Notes under the pieces: model-generated
The model's input: the letters and a program-made list of their open reading frames with translations, nothing else
The model's database searches: none
What the model was told of the DNA's origin: nothing
Source: Candidatus Thorarchaeota archaeon
GTDB taxonomy: Archaea > Asgardarchaeota > Thorarchaeia > Thorarchaeales > Thorarchaeaceae
Length of the DNA stretch: 6,306 nt
Direction of reading: 5' to 3'
Assembly: GCA_016840385.1 (NCBI GenBank)
Contig: JAEOSL010000154.1
Location: forward strand, 1-6,306
Part shown: positions 1-5,462 of the stretch, piece by piece
How positions within the stretch are numbered: the stretch's first letter is position 1
How the letters are laid out: each line of letters begins with the position of its first letter
Translations under genes and position numbers: made by a program

Positions 1-1017
1 GAACCTTCAGAATTTCTTTCAATTTATGATCATCCGGAATCATGGGGTGGTCTCGATCGTGATGCCATTCTAACCATGAGAAAGCGATTGTACAGATTTA
101 CTATTCCAATTGATGCACGTGCAATGGAACCAAGAAATATTGTAGAGGTCCTGCAAACAATAGCCCTTTCCGTTAGTCCAGTTGCAATAGAGGTTGAAAC
201 ATCTGGCCTACCCCTAAAGAAGCTCTCAACTCTTGGAGGTCAGCTACCTGCAAGTCCTTGTGTAAACACAAAATCAATTGAGATTGTTTCCGAACCTGAA
301 ATCAGTCGAGTTGCAAAAAGAATTACAGAACAGGATATTCCTTCATCTGAAGCAGCTTGGAAACTTCTTGATTACGAATATACACTTGACCAAGTTGCCA
401 GACTTATGTCCGTCGGACTCTTAGGTAGAATAGATAGTAGACGATTAGTCCCATCTAGAGGTGCTTACAAAGCAGTAATAGATGCGTACGTCAGTCGAAG
501 TCTCATCGAGCTAACAGAGAAACCATATGCATCCTCATACCGTTTGGGTATGTCAGAGTTATTCGGGGAAAATTTCACAATTCTTGCTCAACCCGGAGAA
601 CCGAAGGTTGACTATCTAAGAATTGAAAGAACATCTGATGGTCTTGATCATGGTGTCAGTATTCAGGGAGTCAAGAACTTAACAACTGATTCAAAGACAT
701 CGGTCTTCGCAGACCATGCTAGATTCTCAGCATTTTCAGATTTGGTCAAGAGAAAAGAATCAGCTCATTTGACAGTCTTCCATTTCTCAAGAAATAGCAA
801 TAACAGTGTTCTAGGACCATGGATTATTCGTGCAGGAGTTAAAGCTGCATTAGAAACGAATCAAGTAGAACTAGACACAAAAGAGAATGCTCTGATGGTA
901 CTGAAATCATTCCTTGCTCCCGACATCTCAGTCTGGACTCAAGATAATCCTCTTCTCGACAATTTTGGTGGAGCTTTCAAGGTTGTAGAAAATAGTTCAC
1001 CACTAAATCGTATTTGA
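1..1017 (+). CDS. Nre-family archaeal DNA-repair protein, 5'-truncated by window edge
   Basis: The reading frame is open from base 1, so the ATG at 76 is internal and the true start lies outside the window. 338 residues are visible, ending at TGA 1015-1017. Family signatures from memory of Nre proteins: DHPESWGGLDRDAILTMRKR at visible residues 10-29 (Nre has a similar 'SPEEWxGLSLEEIxxxR' stretch); LLGRIDSRRLVPSR around residues 140-153, like the Nre 'LLGRKENRKLVPTR' core; GENFTILAQPGE at 189-200, like 'NRFEILLLPG'; and GPWIIRAG at 272-279. Nre proteins are implicated in repair of DNA damage in haloarchaea, and some bind PCNA through a C-terminal PIP box. Here the C-terminus (ending NSSPLNRI) has no canonical PIP box, and the residues after LVPSR (GAYKAVID) differ from the usual WSITAVDD. 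Any N-terminal cysteine cluster would be outside the window. It is convergent with the zinc-ribbon genes. Family call is fairly secure; exact subgroup (NreA or NreB) is not. Confidence 0.82.
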   Translation, partial: EPSEFLSIYDHPESWGGLDRDAILTMRKRLYRFTIPIDARAMEPRNIVEVLQTIALSVSPVAIEVETSGLPLKKLSTLGGQLPASPCVNTKSIEIVSEPEISRVAKRITEQDIPSSEAAWKLLDYEYTLDQVARLMSVGLLGRIDSRRLVPSRGAYKAVIDAYVSRSLIELTEKPYASSYRLGMSELFGENFTILAQPGEPKVDYLRIERTSDGLDHGVSIQGVKNLTTDSKTSVFADHARFSAFSDLVKRKESAHLTVFHFSRNSNNSVLGPWIIRAGVKAALETNQVELDTKENALMVLKSFLAPDISVWTQDNPLLDNFGGAFKVVENSSPLNRI

Positions 1018-1054
1018 TTTAAAAAAAGAAGGAGAGGCAGAGCCTAAGCTCTGC
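1018..1054 (-). terminator. Hairpin plus T-run, probable terminator of the zinc-ribbon operon (possibly bidirectional)
   Basis: GCAGAGC (1037-1043) and GCTCTGC (1048-1054) form a perfect 7-bp inverted repeat with a CTAA loop; G-T and A-T pairs could lengthen the stem. On the minus strand the hairpin starts 1 nt after the TAA stop of the zinc-ribbon gene (1056-1058). It is followed, about 9 nt on, by a pyrimidine-rich stretch with seven consecutive T (1027-1021 on the minus strand). Archaeal termination depends mainly on such T-runs. The plus-strand Nre gene ends at 1017, so the same element lies directly downstream of it, but its T-tract in that direction is poor. Confidence 0.55.
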
Positions 1055-1055
1055 T

Positions 1056-2048
1056 TTAGATACTCTCTTTGGCTTCCTTGCTTGAAGCACCTTTGTACAT
1101 TAGTACTAGTCCAATTACTGATAATAGACCACCAGAAATTAACCCGCCACCCGTAAGTATTGGTCCTGGAAAGACACTTGGCATTATTTCTGCAAATATT
1201 CCGGTTGCCAGCATGATGAGTACAGCACCCATGAGGAGCATCAGCAAACCTACTCCAATACCACCTGCACGGAATGACATGGAACGTGGATACTCGCTCT
1301 CGATAACATAACCTGTTGGTGCGGATACCGAGGCTTTGTATTTTTTATTCCCATATCTATACTGAAGTTCCCAAACAGGTACATGGATTAGGAACGTTTC
1401 ACCAACATCGATGATATCATTCCTCTGTTCGATCTTGTCTACCTCTTTGAGTACAAGTTGAGTCTGTCGGTCAATTGCCATCTGCTTGGCTAAACCTTTG
1501 GCTGTGTCTTGGTCAATATTACTGTGTAGCACCTTGCCTTCGTATTCTTCAGCATGTGCATGACTGAAGTACTCCTTTGCACGGGTTGGAATCGGATGAC
1601 GACGAACATCTTCATCTATGTCTTTGATTCCCGCAATATTGACTTCATGACGTCTCTTGAATTCGCCAGACTCAGATTTCCAGAAGTATTCTATTCTCTT
1701 GTAGGCTCCACGACGTTGAGGCCATTCACTGTGAAATGTGGCATCACGACCGAGTCCTGAATAGGTTGTGTCTGCATCAACTCTGCTAATCCAGAATGGA
1801 TACCAAATCTGTTCAGATATCAAGAACTGAGCAGAAGCAGAGAGGTCCTCAGGTACTCCAAGTTGCTTTGACACCCAATCAAGAAGAGTGGTTCTTGCTT
1901 CACCTTCATCATAGTGAACGCGGATCATATAGTGATCTGTGAACTTTTCACCAGTGGTACTTTGTGCGGTCCCACAGTAGGGACACACTAGAAGTAGGTC
2001 ACCAGCTCCAGCATCGAAATTTGCATCACAAAAATTGCATCTTGCCAT
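1056..2048 (-). CDS. Zinc-ribbon membrane protein A (second gene of a paralogous pair), function unknown
   Basis: 330 residues from the ATG at 2048; I do not recognise a named family. The N-terminus is a zinc ribbon, C4-x2-C7 and C22-x2-C25 (MARCNFC...LVCPYCG). A soluble middle follows with the stretch SEQIWYPFWISRVDADTTYSG (about 78-98), then a second beta-rich unit HVPVWELQYRYGNKKYKASV (222-241) ending in a glycine turn. Two hydrophobic helices lie at about 261-285 and 296-318, with a charged tail KEAKESI, so both ends should face the cytoplasm. The in-frame GTG at 2057 overlaps the upstream stop as GTGA. I prefer ATG 2048 because GGTGA (2058-2054 on the minus strand) sits 5 nt before it, a good Shine-Dalgarno spacing, and it still leaves the ribbon intact. 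The zinc ribbon, middle and membrane end align with the upstream gene, so the two are paralogues and probably act together. The ribbon could bind nucleic acid or protein; the sequence does not say which. Confidence 0.85.
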   Translation of the reverse strand: MARCNFCDANFDAGAGDLLLVCPYCGTAQSTTGEKFTDHYMIRVHYDEGEARTTLLDWVSKQLGVPEDLSASAQFLISEQIWYPFWISRVDADTTYSGLGRDATFHSEWPQRRGAYKRIEYFWKSESGEFKRRHEVNIAGIKDIDEDVRRHPIPTRAKEYFSHAHAEEYEGKVLHSNIDQDTAKGLAKQMAIDRQTQLVLKEVDKIEQRNDIIDVGETFLIHVPVWELQYRYGNKKYKASVSAPTGYVIESEYPRSMSFRAGGIGVGLLMLLMGAVLIMLATGIFAEIMPSVFPGPILTGGGLISGGLLSVIGLVLMYKGASSKEAKESI

Positions 2049-2053
2049 TTCAT

Positions 2054-2060
2054 TCACCCC
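2054..2060 (-). promoter_or_regulatory. Shine-Dalgarno site inside the upstream stop region, coupling the two zinc-ribbon genes
   Basis: On the minus strand GGGGTGA (2060-2054) contains the stop TGA of the first gene (2056-2054) and matches the GGTGA part of the archaeal consensus. It lies 5 nt before the ATG at 2048. The arrangement suggests ribosomes that finish the first gene reinitiate on the second. It is also what decides the start chosen for the second gene. Confidence 0.5.
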
Positions 2061-3097
2061 TTCTTGGTTCGCTGTGTCATAATCAGCACCCTGAATCCGA
2101 AGAATGTCATTATGATACCTATTATTGCTGCGGCTGCTCCAATTCCAAGCAGCATCACATTTGGATCAGTACCTTCGGGGACACTTATTTCGTTCCAGAG
2201 AAGTTCTCCACCGACCCCACCAAGAATGATACCAATGAGACCCACTAGAGTCCACATGATTCGTTGACCACGTGTGATTGGAATCTCTCCCTGGACTACT
2301 TTTCCGGTATGACCGTCAATAGCAGCCTTGTACAGGTCCCCTTGGAACTTGTATCTGATTAGAGAGAATGGTGCCTGCATGTAGGTAGTATCCCTAACAG
2401 CAGTTGTAGTTCGACAGTCAAAGAGCTCTCGTAGACCACTAGCGGCCTGTGCTCGGTGATTGTCAGCAACACGTCCGTGAATTGCTTTCTCGTATTCCTC
2501 TTGACCGATTTCCGCATTCAGCATAACTGGTTCAAGATCTTTGATTGATTCAAAGTTGTAAGGAATTCCTTTCTCAGGTTTCACGTCTTTTAGATAGTCC
2601 TCAAGACCATAGAACCGTGCACCTTTCCTTGCGAGTAGTGGCTCGTGAGTGTCGGTGTGCAGTTCATCTTGAACAGGGACGTAACCTGTTTCATAGTCTG
2701 TATAGGTTTCAGTTCTTGAGTTTCCGTCCGAATCTCGAACTGTCCTAGTTTTCTGAACCGGAACTTGTACGGTCTTGTACCCCTTGTAGTGTGAATCAGC
2801 CTTGACTTTGGCAGTCCATACTGGTACATAGATCAGTTGATTCTCAACAATCTGGGCGTCCCTAACCAGAGACTTGTTCATTCCCTTATTCTTGTCGAGG
2901 AATTGCTGGAATCCAGCTTGACGCTCATCAGCATCAACTGCAGATTCCATCAGATGATCACCAATCGCTTTTCCTTCGATTGTAGTTGTACCACCACAAT
3001 AAGTACAAGTAATAACAACGTCGTCGGGCCCGGTCTTAACATTACCATTGCAAACGGGACATTTGAACATGTCAGCCGCTGGTGCTTCAGAACCCAT
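2054..3097 (-). CDS. Zinc-ribbon membrane protein B (first gene of the paralogous pair), function unknown
   Basis: 347 residues from the ATG at 3097. A longer frame to a TTG at 3142 exists, but ATG 3097 has GGAG 9-12 nt upstream and the zinc ribbon begins only 12 residues in, so the extension looks unneeded. Zinc ribbon: C13-x2-C16 and C31-x2-C34 (FKCPVC, TCTYCGG). Next comes IYVPVWTAKVKADSHYKGY (89-107), then a hydrophilic stretch rich in T, R and D around 115-135 (KTRTVRDSDGNSRTETYTD), probably a beta-hairpin or loop with no counterpart in protein A. A charged helical part (about 165-225) leads to a second beta unit, FSLIRYKFQGDLYKAAIDG (244-262). Two hydrophobic segments (about 280-300 and 315-340) are followed by the basic tail RTKKG. 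The layout resembles zinc-ribbon membrane-associated proteins that are often mis-annotated as helicase- or PriA-like; that comparison is from memory. It ends in TGA overlapping the next gene's possible GTG start. Confidence 0.85.
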   Translation of the reverse strand: MGSEAPAADMFKCPVCNGNVKTGPDDVVITCTYCGGTTTIEGKAIGDHLMESAVDADERQAGFQQFLDKNKGMNKSLVRDAQIVENQLIYVPVWTAKVKADSHYKGYKTVQVPVQKTRTVRDSDGNSRTETYTDYETGYVPVQDELHTDTHEPLLARKGARFYGLEDYLKDVKPEKGIPYNFESIKDLEPVMLNAEIGQEEYEKAIHGRVADNHRAQAASGLRELFDCRTTTAVRDTTYMQAPFSLIRYKFQGDLYKAAIDGHTGKVVQGEIPITRGQRIMWTLVGLIGIILGGVGGELLWNEISVPEGTDPNVMLLGIGAAAAIIGIIMTFFGFRVLIMTQRTKKG

Positions 3098-3144
3098 AGT
3101 CAAACTCTCCAGAGTCTGTATCTGAACGAAACTGGTGTTCAAAC

Positions 3145-3172
3145 CATTTAAGACTTGAGCAAATGAATATAC
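3145..3172 (-). promoter_or_regulatory. Candidate TATA-like elements upstream of the zinc-ribbon pair
   Basis: Reading the minus strand, GTATATTC (3172-3165) and CTTAAATG (3152-3145) are the two AT-rich, TATA-like stretches in the gap before the zinc-ribbon genes. With the usual archaeal spacing of about 25 nt, they would start transcripts near 3143 or 3123, giving leaders of roughly 46 or 26 nt to ATG 3097. The second would start after the TTG at 3142 and would make ATG 3097 the only start. Neither has a clear BRE, so this is weak, and co-transcription from the protease gene remains possible. Confidence 0.25.
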
Positions 3173-3223
3173 AATCAGAAATGGGTATCTTCAGAATGCT
3201 CTGCTACTTCTCCATGACATTCT

Positions 3224-3928
3224 CTACTCTCGAGTTCCAAGAATAAATCCAACAAGATTGAATTCTATATGCACAATGATTGGCAGAATTATGCTTCCTG
3301 AAAACGTCAAGAATATCCCAGCGATCAAACCAAGGGTGGCTGCAGATATCACAAGTACCGGAACCGAGGAACCCATCTGTTTTGCAGGTGCTACATGTAT
3401 CAATCCAAAAACAATTGCAGAAACTACTGCACCACCAGTAATGGAAAACCATCCTAGATCTAGTGCAAGTAGCAGAGCATTATCAAGAATGTTCTGCAGG
3501 AATCCACGGAATAACATTTCTTCTGCAATGCTGGCTAAAAGAACAATAACAATGAAAAATGTGATGCGACCTCTCATATCCGAAGGTGGGTTCATCTTTT
3601 CAGGAGTTTGAGAGATGTGCTCGCTTACTAGAACAACAACAACTGCAGCAATTAAACCGATTGCGCTTAGTAGAACCATAACCTCCAGTGTAGGTAATTG
3701 AATACCCCAGAGAGGTAGCATGCCCATGCTTAGGAGAAAGATGGTTAATAGCGACAAACAAAGAACAACCGGACTTACAATCGCAGAGGTCATCCACGGA
3801 TTTGTAAGAGTAATGTTTGCTTCTGATTTTCTATTCTTTACAACAGCAACCATCACTGCAAAGGATACAGAGTAGATCACCATTGAAATTACGATTCCAA
3901 TCACTAATGCAATTAACCACTCTATCAC
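3224..3928 (-). CDS. CPBP-family (CAAX/Rce1-like) intramembrane glutamic protease
   Basis: 234 residues, start GTG 3928, stop TAG. A TGA stands in frame three codons upstream, so GTG is the first usable start; the next in-frame ATG (codon 16) would remove part of the first helix. All three CPBP motifs are present: E136-E137-xxx-R141 (AEEMLFRGFL), F174-xxx-H178 (FGLIH) and H220-xxx-N224 (HIEFN). The protein is very hydrophobic, with about six or seven candidate helices (roughly 5-30, 47-70, 80-102, 121-135, 165-180, 190-207, 212-230). The abortive-infection/CAAX domain covers about 122-230. CPBP proteins cut substrates within the membrane using the motif-1 glutamates; known roles include CAAX-protein processing and bacteriocin self-immunity, so the substrate cannot be guessed from sequence. 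The zinc-ribbon pair follows on the same strand after 126 nt. Its start is covered by a perfect inverted repeat. Confidence 0.9.
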   Translation of the reverse strand: MIEWLIALVIGIVISMVIYSVSFAVMVAVVKNRKSEANITLTNPWMTSAIVSPVVLCLSLLTIFLLSMGMLPLWGIQLPTLEVMVLLSAIGLIAAVVVVLVSEHISQTPEKMNPPSDMRGRITFFIVIVLLASIAEEMLFRGFLQNILDNALLLALDLGWFSITGGAVVSAIVFGLIHVAPAKQMGSSVPVLVISAATLGLIAGIFLTFSGSIILPIIVHIEFNLVGFILGTRE

Positions 3929-3933
3929 TGAGA

Positions 3934-3959
3934 ATCACACCTAACCTACAAGGTGTGAT
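3934..3959. repeat. Perfect 9-bp inverted repeat (8-nt spacer) at the protease start
   Basis: ATCACACCT (3934-3942) and AGGTGTGAT (3951-3959) are exact reverse complements separated by 8 nt. The element ends 6 nt before the GTG at 3928. On the minus strand the arm nearest the gene reads AGGTGTGAT and contains the likely Shine-Dalgarno site (GTGAT, five bases before GTG). Two readings are possible: an RNA hairpin that hides the ribosome-binding site, or a DNA operator just downstream of the TAATATT box at 3967-3961, where the transcript would begin. Confidence 0.6.
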
Positions 3960-4118
3960 GAATATTACTTACTGATAACTATCTCCGTTCCAGCTTCTAT
4001 CAACTCCATTTTGCGAATTTCTGTCGGGCATTACAAATGCCTCTGAAATCTGATAAGCATCAAAATAGTATAAGAATGCTGAATGATGGAAACCTGTACA
4101 AGTACAATTTTCACACTA

Positions 4119-4153
4119 TCAGCATCTTGGTAATATTCTACATGCGGATGTCT
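4119..4153 (+). repeat. 35-nt imperfect direct repeat, copy 1 (upstream of kelch gene)
   Basis: Begins TCAGCATCTTGG and ends CGGATGTCT. Aligned without gaps to 5428-5462, 31 of 35 bases agree; mismatches are at 4131, 4136, 4142 and 4144. Similarity stops on both sides. Read on the minus strand this copy gives GACATCCGCATGTAG, the same phase and stop as the last codons of the tryptophanyl-tRNA synthetase gene in copy 2. No synthetase-like sequence extends further, so this is either a small remnant of that gene's 3' end or a separate repeat element. Confidence 0.6.
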
Positions 4154-4238
4154 ATAACATTGGTTTTGTTTAAGTCGAAATATCGATTGTCAATGCGCGA
4201 TTCACCATATCAAAAAGGAACCATTGGTATATTTTGTT

Positions 4239-5384
4239 ATGCGATTTCGAGTTCTTGCCTTTGTAGTTGTACTCTTCATTATGTCTGCTTCTTCACCAAT
4301 TACATCATCGATGTATATGCAAGTGGACGCTAATCATGTACTTGCACAGAGTATCTCCCCTTCGGGAAGATTCCTACCAGGGTTTGTTTATGATCCAATA
4401 AATGACCGGATTATGATGTTTGGAGGAGGAAACGATGACGATGTATATGATGACACATGGATCCTAGACTACACCACAGGCGATTGGATTGAACTTGTAC
4501 TTGATTCATCTCCAGTCCATAGGTCTTCTACAGTAATGGTGTATAATTCTGCTGATGAAGTCATCATTCTCTTTGGTGGACACAATGGAACTGAGTGGGA
4601 TAGTGATACTTGGGTATTTGATTGCAACACAGAAACATGGACCGATGTGACTCCTGCGCACTCACCCTACGGTAGAGGTTCGCATGCTATGGTGTATGAT
4701 AGTATTAACGACAAAGTCCTTCTCTTCTCTGGGTATGGTTCCATTGGTCCAGAGATTGCGGACACGTGGGCATATGATTACAACACAAATACCTGGGAGG
4801 AGATGAACCCATCTACATCACCTGGACAAAGATATGGTGCGGGTTATGTTTTTGATGAAGGAAATGGAACTATGATTATCTTTGGCGGTAATTCGCATGG
4901 ACACTATTCTGATACGTGGAGATATAACTATGCTACCGACACCTGGACAGAATTCTCTCCAACAGACAATCCAGGGGCTCTCAAATGGTCTGTTATGACT
5001 TACGATTCTGTCAATGACAAGTCGATTCTCTTTGGTGGTGACATTGATTATCCTCTCGTAGCTAATGGGACTTGGATTTTCGATTCTGCAAACGGTCAGT
5101 GGGGAGAACGTGAACCCACAATCGCTCCAATAAGTAGAGAAGCATTTGGATTTGCATTTGATCCGGTGAATGAAAAGGCAGTCCTATTTGGAGGGACAGA
5201 AGGAGCAAACGTATTCTACAATGACACTTGGTCATATGACTACGATACTAATACATGGGTTGAACTAGAGCAAACAATTCATACTACTCAAATGGGTCTG
5301 GATCCTATCGTTCTTATTACTGTGACAATCTTCGCAGTTGTTGTACTCATCATTGGTGTAGTGTATTTCAAGAGGAGAACATGA
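4239..5384 (+). CDS. Secreted, membrane-anchored kelch-repeat beta-propeller protein
   Basis: 381 residues from ATG 4239. An in-frame TTG at 4224 has AAGGA 4 nt upstream, but ATG gives a better signal peptide (MRFR plus the hydrophobic LAFVVVLFIM). Six kelch repeats follow, about residues 43-86, 93-137, 144-188, 196-239, 246-291 and 299-343. Each has the pattern 'VYDxxNDxxxxFGG...DTWxxDxxTxxW'; repeat 3 has FSG instead of FGG. They should form a six-bladed propeller, the size typical of kelch folds. There are four N-glycosylation sequons (N116, N209, N276, N328), compatible with a surface protein in an AglB-bearing archaeon. A short linker leads to one C-terminal helix (about 354-376) and FKRRT, which should place the propeller outside the cell and the basic tail inside. 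Kelch propellers bind ligands or proteins, or may carry galactose-oxidase-like activity; no catalytic residues are evident. The partner is unknown. Confidence 0.9.
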   Translation: MRFRVLAFVVVLFIMSASSPITSSMYMQVDANHVLAQSISPSGRFLPGFVYDPINDRIMMFGGGNDDDVYDDTWILDYTTGDWIELVLDSSPVHRSSTVMVYNSADEVIILFGGHNGTEWDSDTWVFDCNTETWTDVTPAHSPYGRGSHAMVYDSINDKVLLFSGYGSIGPEIADTWAYDYNTNTWEEMNPSTSPGQRYGAGYVFDEGNGTMIIFGGNSHGHYSDTWRYNYATDTWTEFSPTDNPGALKWSVMTYDSVNDKSILFGGDIDYPLVANGTWIFDSANGQWGEREPTIAPISREAFGFAFDPVNEKAVLFGGTEGANVFYNDTWSYDYDTNTWVELEQTIHTTQMGLDPIVLITVTIFAVVVLIIGVVYFKRRT

Positions 5385-5427
5385 TTAGGGGAGAAAGTAC
5401 TGACGCTTCTGTGAAGAAACATCAGAT

Positions 5428-5462
5428 TCAGCATCTTGGAAATAGTCTACCTTCGGATGTCT
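5428..5462 (+). repeat. 35-nt imperfect direct repeat, copy 2 (end of tryptophanyl-tRNA synthetase gene)
   Basis: Partner of 4119-4153 in the same orientation, 31 of 35 bases identical, about 1.3 kb away and on the other side of the kelch gene. It spans the last codons and the TAG stop of the synthetase gene (5449-5447 on the minus strand) and 19 nt beyond. The conserved part therefore includes both coding and non-coding bases, which argues against simple codon conservation as the cause. Confidence 0.6.

Larger units (their letters stand above)
3929..4238. other. Divergent intergenic region between the protease and kelch genes
   Basis: About 310 nt without a convincing gene. It holds an inverted repeat near the protease start (3934-3959) and one copy of a 35-nt imperfect direct repeat (4119-4153). 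On the minus strand an ATG at 4003 opens a 14-codon frame (MELIEAGTEIVISK) that ends before the repeat; it has no flanking support as a gene. Possible promoter boxes are TTTAAG at 4169-4174 for the kelch gene, and a TAATATT at 3967-3961 on the minus strand for the protease. Both are only suggestive. The divergent layout means promoters for both genes should lie here. Confidence 0.4.

Noticed and set aside
3193..3223. Inverted repeat AGAATG...CATTCT just after the protease stop, as a terminator.
   Set aside because: Six-bp stem with a 19-nt loop and no following T-run on the minus strand; too weak to call.
3204..3452. An 82-codon minus-strand frame rich in W and C.
   Set aside because: It lies within the protease gene in a different frame; the tryptophan/cysteine-rich translation is typical of a frame shadow.
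4095..4106. Small palindrome TGTAC-AA-GTACA in the intergenic region.
   Set aside because: Only 5-bp arms; such short palindromes are expected by chance and it has no clear position relative to a promoter.
4037..4333. A 98-codon plus-strand frame starting in the intergenic region.
   Set aside because: It overlaps the signal-peptide region of the kelch gene in another frame and reads as cysteine-rich, low-quality sequence without family features.
5385..5427. Possible terminator hairpin (TTCT-GTGA-AGAA) between the kelch and synthetase genes.
   Set aside because: Only a 4-bp stem and no T-run in either direction.
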